Notes: generated by a model from the sequence alone, not told the origin. A stretch of 64,000 nucleotides of DNA from Botrimarina colliarenosi (GCF_007859955.1 NZ_SJPR01000002.1:831396-895395); one strand, 5' to 3'; counted from the stretch's first letter, positions 52,480-61,740 are shown. Translations and numbers: made by a program.

Positions 52480-53340
52480 ATGCCGCCAATCACTAGTGTC
52501 CGCGTCGCCCTGGTGCAGATGAACTGCAGCGGCGCCCGCGAAACGGTCCGCGACCGGGCCGAGGCCCACGTCCGCCAGGCGGTGTCCGACGGCGCGCAGA
52601 TCGTCTGCCTCCAAGAAGTGTTCGACGCGACCTACTTTCCGCAGCAAGTCGCCACCGAGCGTTACGCCCTCGCCGAACCGCTGCCGTCGCCGACAACCGA
52701 GCGTTTCGGTCGCCTCGCGGGCGAGTTGGGCGTCGTGCTGATCGTGCCGGTCTACGAGGAGGCGCAGCCGGGCGTCTACTTCAACTCGGTCGTGGTCTTT
52801 GACGCCGACGGCCGTGATTTGGGCAAGTACCGCAAGACCCATATCCCCGACGGACCGCAGTACCACGAGAAGTTCTACTTCACCCCCGGCGATCTCGGCT
52901 ACAAGACGTTCGCGACGCGTTTCGGCCCGATCGGCGTCGCGATCTGTTGGGACGAGTGGTTCCCCGAGGTGGCGCGGATCATGGCCCTGCAGGGCGCCCA
53001 GATCCTGTTCTACCCGTCCGCGATCGGCAGCGAGCCCGACCGGCCCGGCTACAGTTCGGCCGAGGCGTGGCGCACCGTGATCCGCTCGCACGGCATCGCC
53101 AACGGCGTCTTCGTCGCGGCGGTCAACCGTGTCGGGACCGAGGAGGCCATGACCTTTTATGGCGAGAGCTTTGTCAGCGACCCACTGGGCGAGGTGCTGG
53201 CTCAAGCGGACAGCGCCGAGCAGGTGCTGCTTGCCGACCTGCCGCTCGGGCGGGTCCGCGAGGCCCGCGAACTGCTGCACTTCCTGCGCGACCGGCGGAT
53301 CGATACCTACGAACCGCTGTTGAAGCGAACGATCGAGTAA
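52480..53340 (+). CDS. Carbon-nitrogen hydrolase, N-carbamoylputrescine amidase-like
   Basis: The 286-residue nitrilase-superfamily protein has the full catalytic set: Glu in CLQEVFDATYF, Lys in GKYRKTHIP and Cys in AICWDEWFPEVAR. The CWDEWFPE motif and the FYFTPGDLGYKTF region match N-carbamoylputrescine amidase (AguB), which makes putrescine from N-carbamoylputrescine; beta-ureidopropionase relatives are close. GAGG lies directly before the ATG. Two class III aminotransferases that could use diamines or GABA follow on the same strand, after 43 and 85 bases. This supports a role in polyamine or beta-amino acid turnover. It is a diverged paralogue of the enzyme at 11023. Confidence 0.85.
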   Translation: MPPITSVRVALVQMNCSGARETVRDRAEAHVRQAVSDGAQIVCLQEVFDATYFPQQVATERYALAEPLPSPTTERFGRLAGELGVVLIVPVYEEAQPGVYFNSVVVFDADGRDLGKYRKTHIPDGPQYHEKFYFTPGDLGYKTFATRFGPIGVAICWDEWFPEVARIMALQGAQILFYPSAIGSEPDRPGYSSAEAWRTVIRSHGIANGVFVAAVNRVGTEEAMTFYGESFVSDPLGEVLAQADSAEQVLLADLPLGRVREARELLHFLRDRRIDTYEPLLKRTIE

Positions 53341-53383
53341 GCGTAAGAAAGCTCATTCTATTTCTCCTCTCACTTTGCCCCTG

Positions 53384-54676
53384 ATGACCGCGCTCTCCGC
53401 CACCGACCCGCTCGCATCGCTCTCGCCCGCCTGGGCGCGGGTCGTCAATGACGTCATCGTCCGCGGCGAAGGGGTCTACCTCTACGCCAAGAGCGGCAAG
53501 CGGTATCTCGACTTCACCAGCGGCATCGGCGTCGCCAACACCGGCCACTGCCACCCGGCCGTCGTCGAGGCCATCAAACGCCAGGCCGAGCGGCTGCTCT
53601 TCGGCCAGATGAACTGCGTGGTGCCCGAGACGGCCCTCGAACTCTCCGACGCGTTGCGGCCGAAGCTGCCGACGGGGATCGACTCGTTCTTCTTCGCCAA
53701 CTCGGGCGCCGAGGCGGTCGAGGGCGCCGTCAAACTGGCCCGCATCGCGACCGGTAAGCCAAACGTCATCGCGCTGGAGGGGGGCTTCCACGGCCGCACG
53801 GCCATGACGATGGCGCTAACCAGCAGCAAGACCGTCTACCGGGCCGGTTATCAGCCGCTGCCGGCGGGCGTTTTCTTCGCGCCGTTTCCCTACGCGTTGA
53901 ACCTGGCCGACTCGGGCGTTCATTTCGACGACGAAGAGCGGCTCGTCGCCTACTGCCTGGCGCGGCTTGAGCACGTCCTGGCGTCGCAGTCGGCGCCGAG
54001 CGAGACCGCCGCGGTGCTGCTCGAGCCGGTCCTCGGCGAGGGGGGCTACGTCCCGGCGTCGACGCCCTACCTGCGAGGCTTGCGTGAGTTGTGCGACCGC
54101 CACGGCCTGCTGCTAGTCGTCGATGAGATCCAGAGCGGCTTCGGCCGCACCGGCGACTGGTGGTACCACACCCGCGCCGGCGTGACGCCCGACATTCTGA
54201 CGGTGGCGAAAGGGATCGCGTCGGGCCTGCCGATGTCGGCGATCGCCGCGCCGCGCGACCTGATGGCGAAGATGGGCCCCGGCATGCACGGCGGCACCTA
54301 CGGCGGCGGGTCGGCGATCGCCCAGGCGGCCGCCGTCGCGACGATCGACGTCATCGAGCGCGAAGAGCTGGCCAAGAACGCCACGGAGCTCGGCGCCTAC
54401 CTCACCGGCAAGTTGCAGGCGATCGCCGCCAAGCACCCGGCGCTCCGCGAGGTCCGCGGGCCCGGCCTGATGGTCGGCTGCGAGTTCGCCGCTGGCGCCG
54501 AGGGCAAGGCCCAGGCCGGCGGCGTCGCCAAGCGGTGCGCCGCAGCGGGCCTCTTGCTGCTCACCTGCGGCACGCACGGCAACGTCGTCCGCTGGATCCC
54601 GCCGCTCGTCGTCGCCACGGCGCAGCTCGACGAGGGGCTTGGCCTCTTCGAACAAGCGATTACCCAGGTTCTCTAA
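53384..54676 (+). CDS. Class III aminotransferase (GABA/putrescine type)
   Basis: The 430-residue PLP enzyme has class III marks: GHCHPAVVEAI, FFFANSGAEAVEGAVKLARIATGKPNVIALEGGFHGRT, LLVVDEIQSGFGRTGDWW and the PLP lysine in LTVAKGIASGLPMSAIAA. It is closest in pattern to 4-aminobutyrate and putrescine aminotransferases. The start is given at the ATG 53384; a TTG 9 bases earlier is also in frame. It lies 43 bases after the N-carbamoylputrescine amidase-like gene and 85 before a second class III enzyme; together they could run from N-carbamoylputrescine through putrescine to GABA and succinate semialdehyde, but the substrate is not proven. No signal peptide; cytosolic. Confidence 0.82.
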   Translation: MTALSATDPLASLSPAWARVVNDVIVRGEGVYLYAKSGKRYLDFTSGIGVANTGHCHPAVVEAIKRQAERLLFGQMNCVVPETALELSDALRPKLPTGIDSFFFANSGAEAVEGAVKLARIATGKPNVIALEGGFHGRTAMTMALTSSKTVYRAGYQPLPAGVFFAPFPYALNLADSGVHFDDEERLVAYCLARLEHVLASQSAPSETAAVLLEPVLGEGGYVPASTPYLRGLRELCDRHGLLLVVDEIQSGFGRTGDWWYHTRAGVTPDILTVAKGIASGLPMSAIAAPRDLMAKMGPGMHGGTYGGGSAIAQAAAVATIDVIEREELAKNATELGAYLTGKLQAIAAKHPALREVRGPGLMVGCEFAAGAEGKAQAGGVAKRCAAAGLLLLTCGTHGNVVRWIPPLVVATAQLDEGLGLFEQAITQVL

Positions 54677-54761
54677 CGAACTGCAAAGGCGCCGACGACA
54701 CTAGGTACCGACCTCCGGCCCCCTGAGGTGTCGACGCTCTTGTCGTCCTCGTGAAATTGAT

Positions 54762-56093
54762 ATGAACACAACCATCCATCTCGTCACCCCGATCCCCGGC
54801 CCAAAAAGCCTGGCGCTCGTCGCCCGACGGCACGCCGCCACCCCCGCGGGGCTCGCCCACTCGACCGGCGTCGCGATCGCCCAAGCCCATGGCGCGCTCG
54901 TCACGGACGTCGATGGCAACACGCTCATCGACATGGCGGGCGGCATCGGCATGCTGAACGTCGGCCACACGCCGAAGGCCGTCGTCGCGGCGATCCGCGA
55001 TCAGGCCGCCAAACTCATCCATAGCTGCGCGCTGGTGACCACCTACGAGCCGTACGTCGAGCTCTGCGAGATGCTCAACGTCGCGGCGCCGGGTGAGTTC
55101 GCCAAAAAGACCTTGCTGGCCAATTCCGGCAGCGAGGCGGTCGAAAACGCCGTCAACCTGGCCCGCTACGCCACGGCGCGGCAGGCCGTGCTCTGCTTCG
55201 ACGGCGCCTACCACGGCCGGTCGCAGTTGGCGCTGTCGCTCACCAGCAAGTACGGCCTCTTCAAGAAAGGCTTCGGGCCCTTTAGCAGCGAGGTCTATCG
55301 CGTCGCGACGCCCAATCTCTACCGACGCCCCGCGGACCTCAGCGAAGAGGCGTTCCTCGATTGGACCATCGCCGAGTTCGACAACGCCTTGATCGCCCGG
55401 GTCGATCCGTCGGCGGTCGCCGCGGTGATCATCGAGCCGGTTCAAGGCGAGGCGGGCTTCGTGCCGATCCCGCAGCGCTTCCTCGAGCACCTCCGCAAAC
55501 GTTGTGATGAGCATGGCATGGTCTTTATCGCCGACGAGGTGCAGGCCGGCATGGGCCGCACTGGCAAGCTCTACTCGATCGAGCACTCGGGCGTCGTCCC
55601 CGACCTGATCGTCACGGCCAAGTCGCTCGGCGCCGGCATGCCGATCGCGGCGGTCACCGGCCGAGCCGAAATCATGGACTCGGCCCACAAGGGGGGCGTC
55701 GGTGGCACTTACGGCGGCTGCCCCGTGGCCTGCCGGGCGGCGATCGAAGCGCTCAAGCAGATCCAGAGCCCCGAATTCCAGCAGCGGGCCAATGAGGTCG
55801 GCGAGCGGATGCGGACGCGGCTCGAGAGCTGGAAAGAACGCTTCCCGCTTGTCGGCGACGTCCGTGGCGTCGGCCCGATGCGGCTGGTCGAGTTTGTCCG
55901 CGACCGCGGAGCGAAGACGCCGGCCCCCGACGAGACGCTAGCCATCATCCAACGCGCCGTCGCTAGCGGACTTATCCTCATCCGCGCCGGGCTCTACAGC
56001 AATTGCATCCGCCTGCTGCCGCCGATCGTCATCACCGATCCCCAACTCGACGAGGCGCTCGACGTGCTGGAAGCCTCGATCGCGGCGCAATGA
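54762..56093 (+). CDS. Class III aminotransferase (GabT-like)
   Basis: The 443-residue PLP enzyme has NVGHTPKAVVAAI, TLLANSGSEAVENAVNLARYATARQAVLCFDGAYHGR, FIADEVQAGMGRTGKLYSIEHSG and the PLP lysine in LIVTAKSLGAGMPIAAVTG. It resembles 4-aminobutyrate aminotransferase GabT. It is clearly a different subtype from the neighbour at 53384 (about 30% alike by eye), which argues for two steps of one route rather than a recent duplication. There is no succinate-semialdehyde dehydrogenase in the window; the aldehyde dehydrogenase at 9263 is of another subgroup. The gene ends the + strand run that began at 42876. Confidence 0.85.
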   Translation: MNTTIHLVTPIPGPKSLALVARRHAATPAGLAHSTGVAIAQAHGALVTDVDGNTLIDMAGGIGMLNVGHTPKAVVAAIRDQAAKLIHSCALVTTYEPYVELCEMLNVAAPGEFAKKTLLANSGSEAVENAVNLARYATARQAVLCFDGAYHGRSQLALSLTSKYGLFKKGFGPFSSEVYRVATPNLYRRPADLSEEAFLDWTIAEFDNALIARVDPSAVAAVIIEPVQGEAGFVPIPQRFLEHLRKRCDEHGMVFIADEVQAGMGRTGKLYSIEHSGVVPDLIVTAKSLGAGMPIAAVTGRAEIMDSAHKGGVGGTYGGCPVACRAAIEALKQIQSPEFQQRANEVGERMRTRLESWKERFPLVGDVRGVGPMRLVEFVRDRGAKTPAPDETLAIIQRAVASGLILIRAGLYSNCIRLLPPIVITDPQLDEALDVLEASIAAQ

Positions 56094-56135
56094 CGTTCAC
56101 GCCTCGGGCAGCGCTACGTTCGATAGCGGTTCTCC

Positions 56136-56993
56136 TTACTGCGCCAAGAACAACGGCACGTCCGAGTGTCGAATCGTCTCGAGGAGCGTATCGCCCAGCA
56201 CCTTGCGCGCCAGGAGCGTGCGGTGGCTGTTGCCCATCACGATGAGGTCGGCGCCCCATTCGTGGGCCGCCTCGAGGACGCCACGTCGCGGGTCGGTCGG
56301 GCGGTAGTCCCGCTCGGCCTCGACGCCGTGGGCCTCGAAGTACGCCGCCGCGTGCACGAGGTGGCGTTGCCGCCGCTCGTGATCGTCGCCGAACGCGACC
56401 ACCCGCACCGCCGCTCTGGGCCAGAGCTGCATCTGCACGAAGCGCCGCATCGTCTTCGCCGACTGGGGCGACCCGCTGTAGGCGACCATTACGCGGGTGA
56501 CCGGCCGCGCCTCGGGCCCCGACGCGATAATCGGCCGTACGCCCCCCGAGACGAGCCGCACCAGCGTGTCGGCCGGGTCGTAGTGCGCCTCGCCGTTCAC
56601 GCCGTACTCGAACAGTCCGCGGAGCCCGATCACCGTGAGGTCGTGGTACCGCGCCTGGGAGATTAAGTAGTCGAACGGCTCCTGTCGTTCCTCGCGGAGC
56701 ACCTTGTGGGGGAGCTGCACCGATCCGCAGGCGCGCTCGAACTCGACGATCGCCGCGGCGACATGGTCCCGCATCTCAGCGACCCGTTGGTCTCGCCAAT
56801 CGGCGGCGAGAGCCCCGGCGCCAATGGGCACGGGACCGATTCGCGCGAGCTGCGTCAGATTAGCGACCGTAACGCCGGTAAGCGACGCCTTATGCCGTTG
56901 CGCCAGATCGACCGCCATCGCGGTAGCGGACTCGGTGTAGCAGGATCCGGGGACGCCGCGTCCCCCCAGCCCAACAAGAATTGAACGGACCAT
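56136..56993 (-). CDS. Tandem universal stress protein
   Basis: The 285-residue protein has two USP (universal stress protein) repeats. The first begins MVRSILVGLGG and holds GYxxxSxxA-like TESATAMAVDLAQRHKASLTGVTV. The second begins about residue 165 with VTRVMVAYSGSPQSAKTMRRFVQMQLWPRAAVRVVAFGDD and has the ATP-binding-type motif DLIVMGNSHRTLLARKVLGDTLLETIRHSDVPLFLAQ, the G-x2-G-x9-G-S/T-like pattern. The cytosolic proteins often bind ATP and respond to stress or starvation. No promoter was identified. The start at 56993 (ATG) is chosen because it begins the first repeat; the frame is open for another 144 codons upstream but without family likeness. Confidence 0.85.
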   Translation of the reverse strand: MVRSILVGLGGRGVPGSCYTESATAMAVDLAQRHKASLTGVTVANLTQLARIGPVPIGAGALAADWRDQRVAEMRDHVAAAIVEFERACGSVQLPHKVLREERQEPFDYLISQARYHDLTVIGLRGLFEYGVNGEAHYDPADTLVRLVSGGVRPIIASGPEARPVTRVMVAYSGSPQSAKTMRRFVQMQLWPRAAVRVVAFGDDHERRQRHLVHAAAYFEAHGVEAERDYRPTDPRRGVLEAAHEWGADLIVMGNSHRTLLARKVLGDTLLETIRHSDVPLFLAQ

Positions 56994-57345
56994 GGCCGGT
57001 GCTCCTTCGCCGAGCCTGCCGCGACGCCCACCGTGAGTCACCTCCGGAGGGATCGGCGCGAGCCGCCCAGCCGCGTGTGAGAAGAGAAGCTTCGGAGCTT
57101 TTCTGCGTCGGACTTCCGTGCCGCCGCGCCGCCAGCCCCGTTCAGCGGAGCAGCCTTTTCCTACCACCATTGTACGCCGAAGGGGCCTGCGGGGCGCGTC
57201 AAATCGGTGCGACCGTTTGTCTCGACGGCGTTTGCCACGAGGTTGGCTTCTGCGGCGCGCCCGCCGTTTTGTCCGACACTCCGCCGGGCGTGCGGGGTTC
57301 AAGGGGTGTCGATTCGCCCCACTGCACCACAACGAAGACGATTGC
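56994..57345. other. Divergent intergenic region, no gene seen
   Basis: This 352-base gap holds the promoters for the USP gene (minus) and the secreted barrel protein (plus). No long palindrome of the dispersed families and no other clear structure was seen. Confidence 0.5.
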
Positions 57346-58431
57346 ATGTGTTCGAATATTTTCGCTCTCTTGATCGCTAGCGCCCTGGCGTTGTCGTCCT
57401 CCGGCGCAGTCGCCGGCGGACCCACCGGGATTTATGTCAGCGCCGGCCCCACCACCGCGACGCGTGACTCGGTCGACTCGTCGTATGGCGCCCTCGACTT
57501 TGTTGAAGGCGTGCTGGTCCGGATCGGCTGGAACGAGATCGAGACCGCGCCGGGCGTCTACGACTGGTCGGCGCTCGACCGACAATTCCAACTGGCGGGC
57601 GACCTCGGTTTGAAGGTCTCGCTGGGGGTCATCAACGGGAAGGAATCGCCGAGTTGGCTGGCCGACCAGGGGACCGCCTTCTTCGAGTACGAACTCCCTC
57701 CCCAACTTGGCGGGACCACCGAGCAGTTGCCCCTCCCCTGGGACGCCAACTACCTCGATCGCTGGGAAGGCTTCGTGGCGAAGCTGGGCGAGCGGTACAG
57801 CGGCAACGACTTGCTGTCGCTTGTGCACATCACCCATAGCTCGGCGAACGGGTTTGAGATGCCGCTCCCGTCGACGCCCGCCTCGGTCGCGGCTTGGGAT
57901 CAGGTCGGTTACACGGTCGACTTACACGCCGGCGCCATCGAGCGCGTGATCGACGCCTTCGACGCGGCCTTCCCGGAAACCCCGCTTGATCTTGAGGTGC
58001 ACCCGGTGCTCGGCGACGACGCGGTCGCCCAACGCGTCGTCGCCTACGCCAATGGAACGAACCGAGCGAGCGGGCCGATCGGCGAGCGGTTCGGCGTCTT
58101 ATCGGCTTGGTGGTCGGAGCACAACGCGGACGACGTCTATCCGGGCGCTTACGAGTTGCTGCAGAACCAAGCCGACGCGACTTTCTCGACGGTCCAACTC
58201 GTCGCCAGCGCGACGAGCCGCCCCGAGGCCTATGGTGAAGGCGGGCTATCTGGCTCACTCGATCGGGCTTTCGACGATGGCGTCCGTTACTTCGAGGTCT
58301 GGCACAACGACGTGCTGAACCCGACGTTCCAACCGACCCTCCGTGAGCTGCAGACCCGTCTGGTTCCGGAGCCGTCCGCCGCGGTCATTGCCCTCACCGC
58401 CTTGCCGCTCGCCGTAGGGCGACGTCAATAA
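57346..58431 (+). CDS. Secreted TIM-barrel-like (glycoside hydrolase-like) protein with PEP-CTERM anchor
   Basis: The 361-residue protein has a signal peptide (about 1-23, ALALSSSGAVAGG). A barrel-like domain follows with LVRIGWNEIETAPGVYDWSALDRQFQLAGDLGLKVSLGV, which is the start of beta-galactosidase-type (GH42/GH5-like) barrels, and ITHSSANGFEMPLP and YFEVWHNDVLNP segments near where the catalytic acids sit. The last residues VPEPSAAVIALTALPLAVGRRQ form a PEP-CTERM tail. The fold is suggested by the pattern only; catalytic residues are not securely placed. It is convergent with the SpoIID-domain gene, 4 bases between stops. The ATG at 57346 is chosen because the signal starts there. Confidence 0.65.
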   Translation: MCSNIFALLIASALALSSSGAVAGGPTGIYVSAGPTTATRDSVDSSYGALDFVEGVLVRIGWNEIETAPGVYDWSALDRQFQLAGDLGLKVSLGVINGKESPSWLADQGTAFFEYELPPQLGGTTEQLPLPWDANYLDRWEGFVAKLGERYSGNDLLSLVHITHSSANGFEMPLPSTPASVAAWDQVGYTVDLHAGAIERVIDAFDAAFPETPLDLEVHPVLGDDAVAQRVVAYANGTNRASGPIGERFGVLSAWWSEHNADDVYPGAYELLQNQADATFSTVQLVASATSRPEAYGEGGLSGSLDRAFDDGVRYFEVWHNDVLNPTFQPTLRELQTRLVPEPSAAVIALTALPLAVGRRQ

Positions 58432-58435
58432 AGAC

Positions 58436-60019
58436 TTACCGGCGACGTCGAAACGAAGCCGCGATCGCCAGGGCCGCCATGACGGCCGCCGCGGGCTCGG
58501 GAACTGCGAGCGACGTCACCCCCGTCGTTGTGCCGTAGTTCGCCGCCCAGATGTCGTAGTCGGCTTCGGTGACGATGGTGTCGCCGTTCGCGTTCGCTGC
58601 GTTGTCCGTTCCAAAAGCGAGAAAATTATCTCGCCACACCGTGTAGTCGGCCGCGTCGACCATGCCGTCGCTATTGAAATCGCCGACCGAACGCTGGTCG
58701 AACGTGTCGGTCGGGTCCCAGAAGACGGTGTCGAGGTAGACCGTCGCGTCCGACGAACCGAACAGCTGGATCGAATCGAGCGACACGTTGACGCCATCGA
58801 TCTGGCCGTTGCCGCCACCGGCCCACGCCTCCCACTGCGTATCGATATCGAGCTGCCACTTGTACTCGTGCCACTCGCCATCCGCGATCACCGAGCGGCG
58901 GACGCCACGATCGCCGGTCGTGGGGTCGTCCAGTGCGATCGACACCTCAAGCCCCGGGTCGACGGTCTTGAGCCAGAAGCCGACCGAGCCAATCGACTCG
59001 AACTGCACGTTGGCGACCTGCGAGGCCACGTTGCTGCTGCCGTCGTAGTCGCTGTAGCGGGCGCCGGCGACGTGCCGCAACAAGAAGTCCTCGCCCGACG
59101 CCTCGTCGTAGACGATGTCGATCCGCTGTGACGACGAGCCGCTCTGTGACGTGGTGCTGTCGCGGACGGCGTCCGAGCCGGCGAGGTTCGCGGTGGTGCT
59201 CGACGAGAACGTCGGCGAGCGATTGAAGACGCCTTCGTGGCCCGTGATGGTGCCGTCCGACGGCCGGCCGCTGCCGTAGTCGTCGAACGACGTCAGCACC
59301 TTGCGGCCGAAGGTGACGCCGGTCCCCGCGGTGGTGGCGGTGCGGACCTGGATGTCGGCGCCGTAGTAGTACTTGAGGATGTCGAGGTAGTTGAGCGAGT
59401 TGTCTGACAGATAGTCGCCGCCGTTCTGCGACATCGCTCCGCGGTTGGGCCAGTTCGGATTGCTCGGAGTGCCGATGAAACCTAACGGCGTCCCCGGATT
59501 GTTCCCGCCGAACTGCCCGTTGGCGTAAGGAAACGTAACCCACTTCTGGGTGTTGGTTGGGTCGGAGTCACCTGGCTCGGAGATGAAGCCAGGGTTCTCA
59601 AAATCGAACGGCCCGGTGGGGATCGAGCCAGCGACGTAGAACGAAGCAAGGAGCACGTCGGACTGGGCGCCGATGTTGTCGCGGACCCAAAGGATCTCCC
59701 CCTCGGTCGCGGCGGCCGCGTCCAAATGGATCTGCCGCGGCGGCTGGCCGTTGCCGGTATAGACCTGGTCCGAAGTCCCGTCGGCGATCGTGCCGGCAGT
59801 CTGCATCTTGTAGTAAGCGAAGGTCCGCGCCGCGACCGCCTGGGCCTTCAGCGCCTCGAACGACGCCAACCCGTTCTCGCTCTTCACGACATTGGGGACA
59901 TAATCGCTTTCGGTCGCCTTGGCGCCTAGGCCGGTGACCGTAATCGTCGGCCGGGCCGCAAACTGCGCCGAGGCGGCGTCCCCAAACAACACGAACACCA
60001 CAAGCGCGACAATTCGCAT
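58436..60019 (-). CDS. Secreted SpoIID-domain protein with dockerin-type repeats and PEP-CTERM anchor
   Basis: The 527-residue protein has a signal peptide (IVALVVFVLFGDAASAQ). A SpoIID/LytB-type domain follows (about 30-200): DYVPNVVKSENGLASFEALKAQAVAARTFAYYKMQ. This is the E-x..-ALKAQAVAARTYA pattern of the lytic transglycosylase SpoIID, and the acidic residue (in SEN) is kept. Then come a sandwich-like region (about 270-430), a dockerin type I-like pair of calcium loops (DFNSDGMVDAADY and NANGDTIVTEADY), and a PEP-CTERM tail (VPEPAAAVMAALAIAASFRRRR). SpoIID normally cuts denuded glycan strands during sporulation; an anchored, dockerin-linked version outside spore formers is unusual. The ATG at 60019 is chosen for the signal. 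Confidence 0.75.
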   Translation of the reverse strand: MRIVALVVFVLFGDAASAQFAARPTITVTGLGAKATESDYVPNVVKSENGLASFEALKAQAVAARTFAYYKMQTAGTIADGTSDQVYTGNGQPPRQIHLDAAAATEGEILWVRDNIGAQSDVLLASFYVAGSIPTGPFDFENPGFISEPGDSDPTNTQKWVTFPYANGQFGGNNPGTPLGFIGTPSNPNWPNRGAMSQNGGDYLSDNSLNYLDILKYYYGADIQVRTATTAGTGVTFGRKVLTSFDDYGSGRPSDGTITGHEGVFNRSPTFSSSTTANLAGSDAVRDSTTSQSGSSSQRIDIVYDEASGEDFLLRHVAGARYSDYDGSSNVASQVANVQFESIGSVGFWLKTVDPGLEVSIALDDPTTGDRGVRRSVIADGEWHEYKWQLDIDTQWEAWAGGGNGQIDGVNVSLDSIQLFGSSDATVYLDTVFWDPTDTFDQRSVGDFNSDGMVDAADYTVWRDNFLAFGTDNAANANGDTIVTEADYDIWAANYGTTTGVTSLAVPEPAAAVMAALAIAASFRRRR

Positions 60020-60404
60020 CGAACCATTTCCCCCTGCACTCACCATGCCGCCTGCCTTGCCACGTCGTTGAAGGGTCCAAAACCCAAATTCGAGGAGTCG
60101 GGCCCGCAAGAAGACGGGTTCCCAACCCTTCCAGACTACAGGCAGGCTGCGAGAACCGCTATCGATTTTGCGCAGGGCGATGTGGGCCTTCTTGGAACCA
60201 TCGGGCCGGAGCGAACCGCGGAATTGGCCGATTTCTTGGGCGGTTCGCGAAGCCCTGCGGGTGGATCGGTTCCGACCATTGCGACCCCAGAGCGTGGCCG
60301 CGGGCAACAAGCCGGCGGAAGCGGACGATCCGGGAACCGTCGGCCGAATGTTTTGCCGACCCAACCCTGCCCGGGACAACGCAAGTCGTTACGCTGTAGG
60401 CCCT
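60020..60404. other. Intergenic region upstream of tRNA-Leu, no gene seen
   Basis: This 385-base gap separates the SpoIID-domain gene (minus) from tRNA-Leu (plus). It shows no convincing gene or repeat. The promoter of the SpoIID gene should lie at its left end and that of the tRNA at its right end (GGGACAACGCAAGTCGTTACGCTGTAG precursor region). Confidence 0.5.
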
Positions 60405-60490
60405 GGCCGAGTGGCGGAATTGGCAGACGCCCCAGACTTAAAATCTGGTGTCCCGTAAGGGGCGTGCGGGTTCGAGTCCCGCCTCGGCCA
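60405..60490 (+). tRNA. tRNA-Leu (anticodon UAA)
   Basis: An 86-base tRNA folds as class II. The acceptor stem is GGCCGAG (60405-60411) with CTCGGCC (60483-60489) and discriminator A60490. The anticodon stem CCAGA/TCTGG encloses loop CTTAAAA with anticodon TAA at 60439-60441, reading UUA. A long variable arm (GTGTCCCGTAAGGGGCGT region) and a T-arm GCGGG-TTCGAGT-CCCGC complete it. The CCA end is not encoded. In a GC-rich genome UUA is a rare codon, so this tRNA is a minor one. It borders an integrase gene. Confidence 0.96.
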
Positions 60491-60555
60491 CTTGCTATCA
60501 AAGGACTTACGTCGAATTGACCATCGACGGGTCGTCCCGAGTGCTACATCAAGTG

Positions 60556-61740
60556 CTACATGTTTTTCTCGGAGGCCTGCTCAGAGACCTCGGCAGCGGG
60601 GGCGACTTTGCCCCCCTGCCCCGCCGCTGACTCTGCCCCTGGGGTAAGTCGGATTGGGCGGATGTCGGCGACTGCCCGGCGGGCGGGTTCCGTATTCAGG
60701 TAGTAGTTCTCGGTCGTCACTACCGTGGCGTGGCCAAGGATGTCCTTGACGACGGCTGTCGCCACTTGCTTGGCGATCAGCTCTGAGGCGCAGGTCGATC
60801 GTAGGTTCTTGAGGACGTATCGCTGGTCTTTCGGAATACCGGCCGCGTCCTGAATTACGGCCCAGTCGTGGTAAAGACCCCGGATGCTGTCGTATGGCCA
60901 AGCGAGCACCGGGTCAGCCTTCTTCGCCCCTTCGCATCGAGACTTCCAATCGCGAAGCAGGTTGGCCAGCGACGCAGACAGGGGTAGCACCCGTTCCTTC
61001 CGCCCCTTTGAACTCGGCGCCATCACCCTTAACTCAGGTCGCTCGAAATCGATGTCCCGCCATGACAGCGCTAACAATTCGCCGCGGCGGAGTCCAAGGT
61101 AATACGCGATGTAGAGAAACGTTCGCCACCAGCCGCCGCTACGTTTTTCGAGCTTGGTTAGCGAACTCTCGGTGGCCGACACCATGGCGAGGAAGTCGGA
61201 CTCCGGGATGACCACCGGGGACTTCTTCGGCACGCGTACAAAAAGACCATGGAAGTCGGGCGCCTTCTCGATCAGACCTCGCCGCTCTCCCCATCGCAGG
61301 GCCGCCTTCAAGTGCCGTAAGTCGCGATTGACGGTGGCAGGAGCGACCCCCTCTTTCAGCCTGGCGTCCGCAAAGTCTTCGATGACCGGTGGGGTGATTG
61401 CCTGAATCGTGGTTGGCTTCGCCACCCGCTCGAAAACCCGTAAGCAGTTCGTGTAGAAGGCGATGGTCGTCGCCGGCTTACGAACTCCCTGCTTCTCGAA
61501 GAACTCTCGCTTGAAATCAGCCCATTTGGTGGAGGACGAAGAGGCATCCTCCCTGCTGAGCTCGTGCTCCAGGTCCCGCCGAAGGGCGTCCGCTCTTTTA
61601 CGAACGGTGGTCCGGGTCGATTTCCACCGCTCCCTCTGCTTGCCCGTAATCGGGTCGAACTCGAAGTACCTCAGATACCAGTTGGGGGACTTGTTGCCTG
61701 GTCGCTTTATGACCTGGACACTACGAATGATCTTAGACAT
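60556..61740 (-). CDS. Tyrosine recombinase / integrase
   Basis: The 394-residue protein has an N-terminal core-binding (SAM-like) region (about 65-160) and a C-terminal phage-integrase catalytic domain. Catalytic residues are Arg218 in YLGLRRGELLALSW, Lys245 in SSKGRKERVLPL, Arg314 in LKNLRSTCASEL, His337 in DILGHATVVTTENYY and Tyr346. At the usual His of the H-x-x-R box the residue is Lys311, which is seen in some integrases. The gene ends 66 bases from tRNA-Leu, with its stop towards the tRNA. This is a common arrangement of an integrative element in the tRNA 3' end. A short repeat GTGCTACAT occurs twice at its 3' edge (60541 and 60553). The ATG at 61740 is preferred; an upstream start adds 15 residues without family likeness. 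Confidence 0.88.
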   Translation of the reverse strand: MSKIIRSVQVIKRPGNKSPNWYLRYFEFDPITGKQRERWKSTRTTVRKRADALRRDLEHELSREDASSSSTKWADFKREFFEKQGVRKPATTIAFYTNCLRVFERVAKPTTIQAITPPVIEDFADARLKEGVAPATVNRDLRHLKAALRWGERRGLIEKAPDFHGLFVRVPKKSPVVIPESDFLAMVSATESSLTKLEKRSGGWWRTFLYIAYYLGLRRGELLALSWRDIDFERPELRVMAPSSKGRKERVLPLSASLANLLRDWKSRCEGAKKADPVLAWPYDSIRGLYHDWAVIQDAAGIPKDQRYVLKNLRSTCASELIAKQVATAVVKDILGHATVVTTENYYLNTEPARRAVADIRPIRLTPGAESAAGQGGKVAPAAEVSEQASEKNM

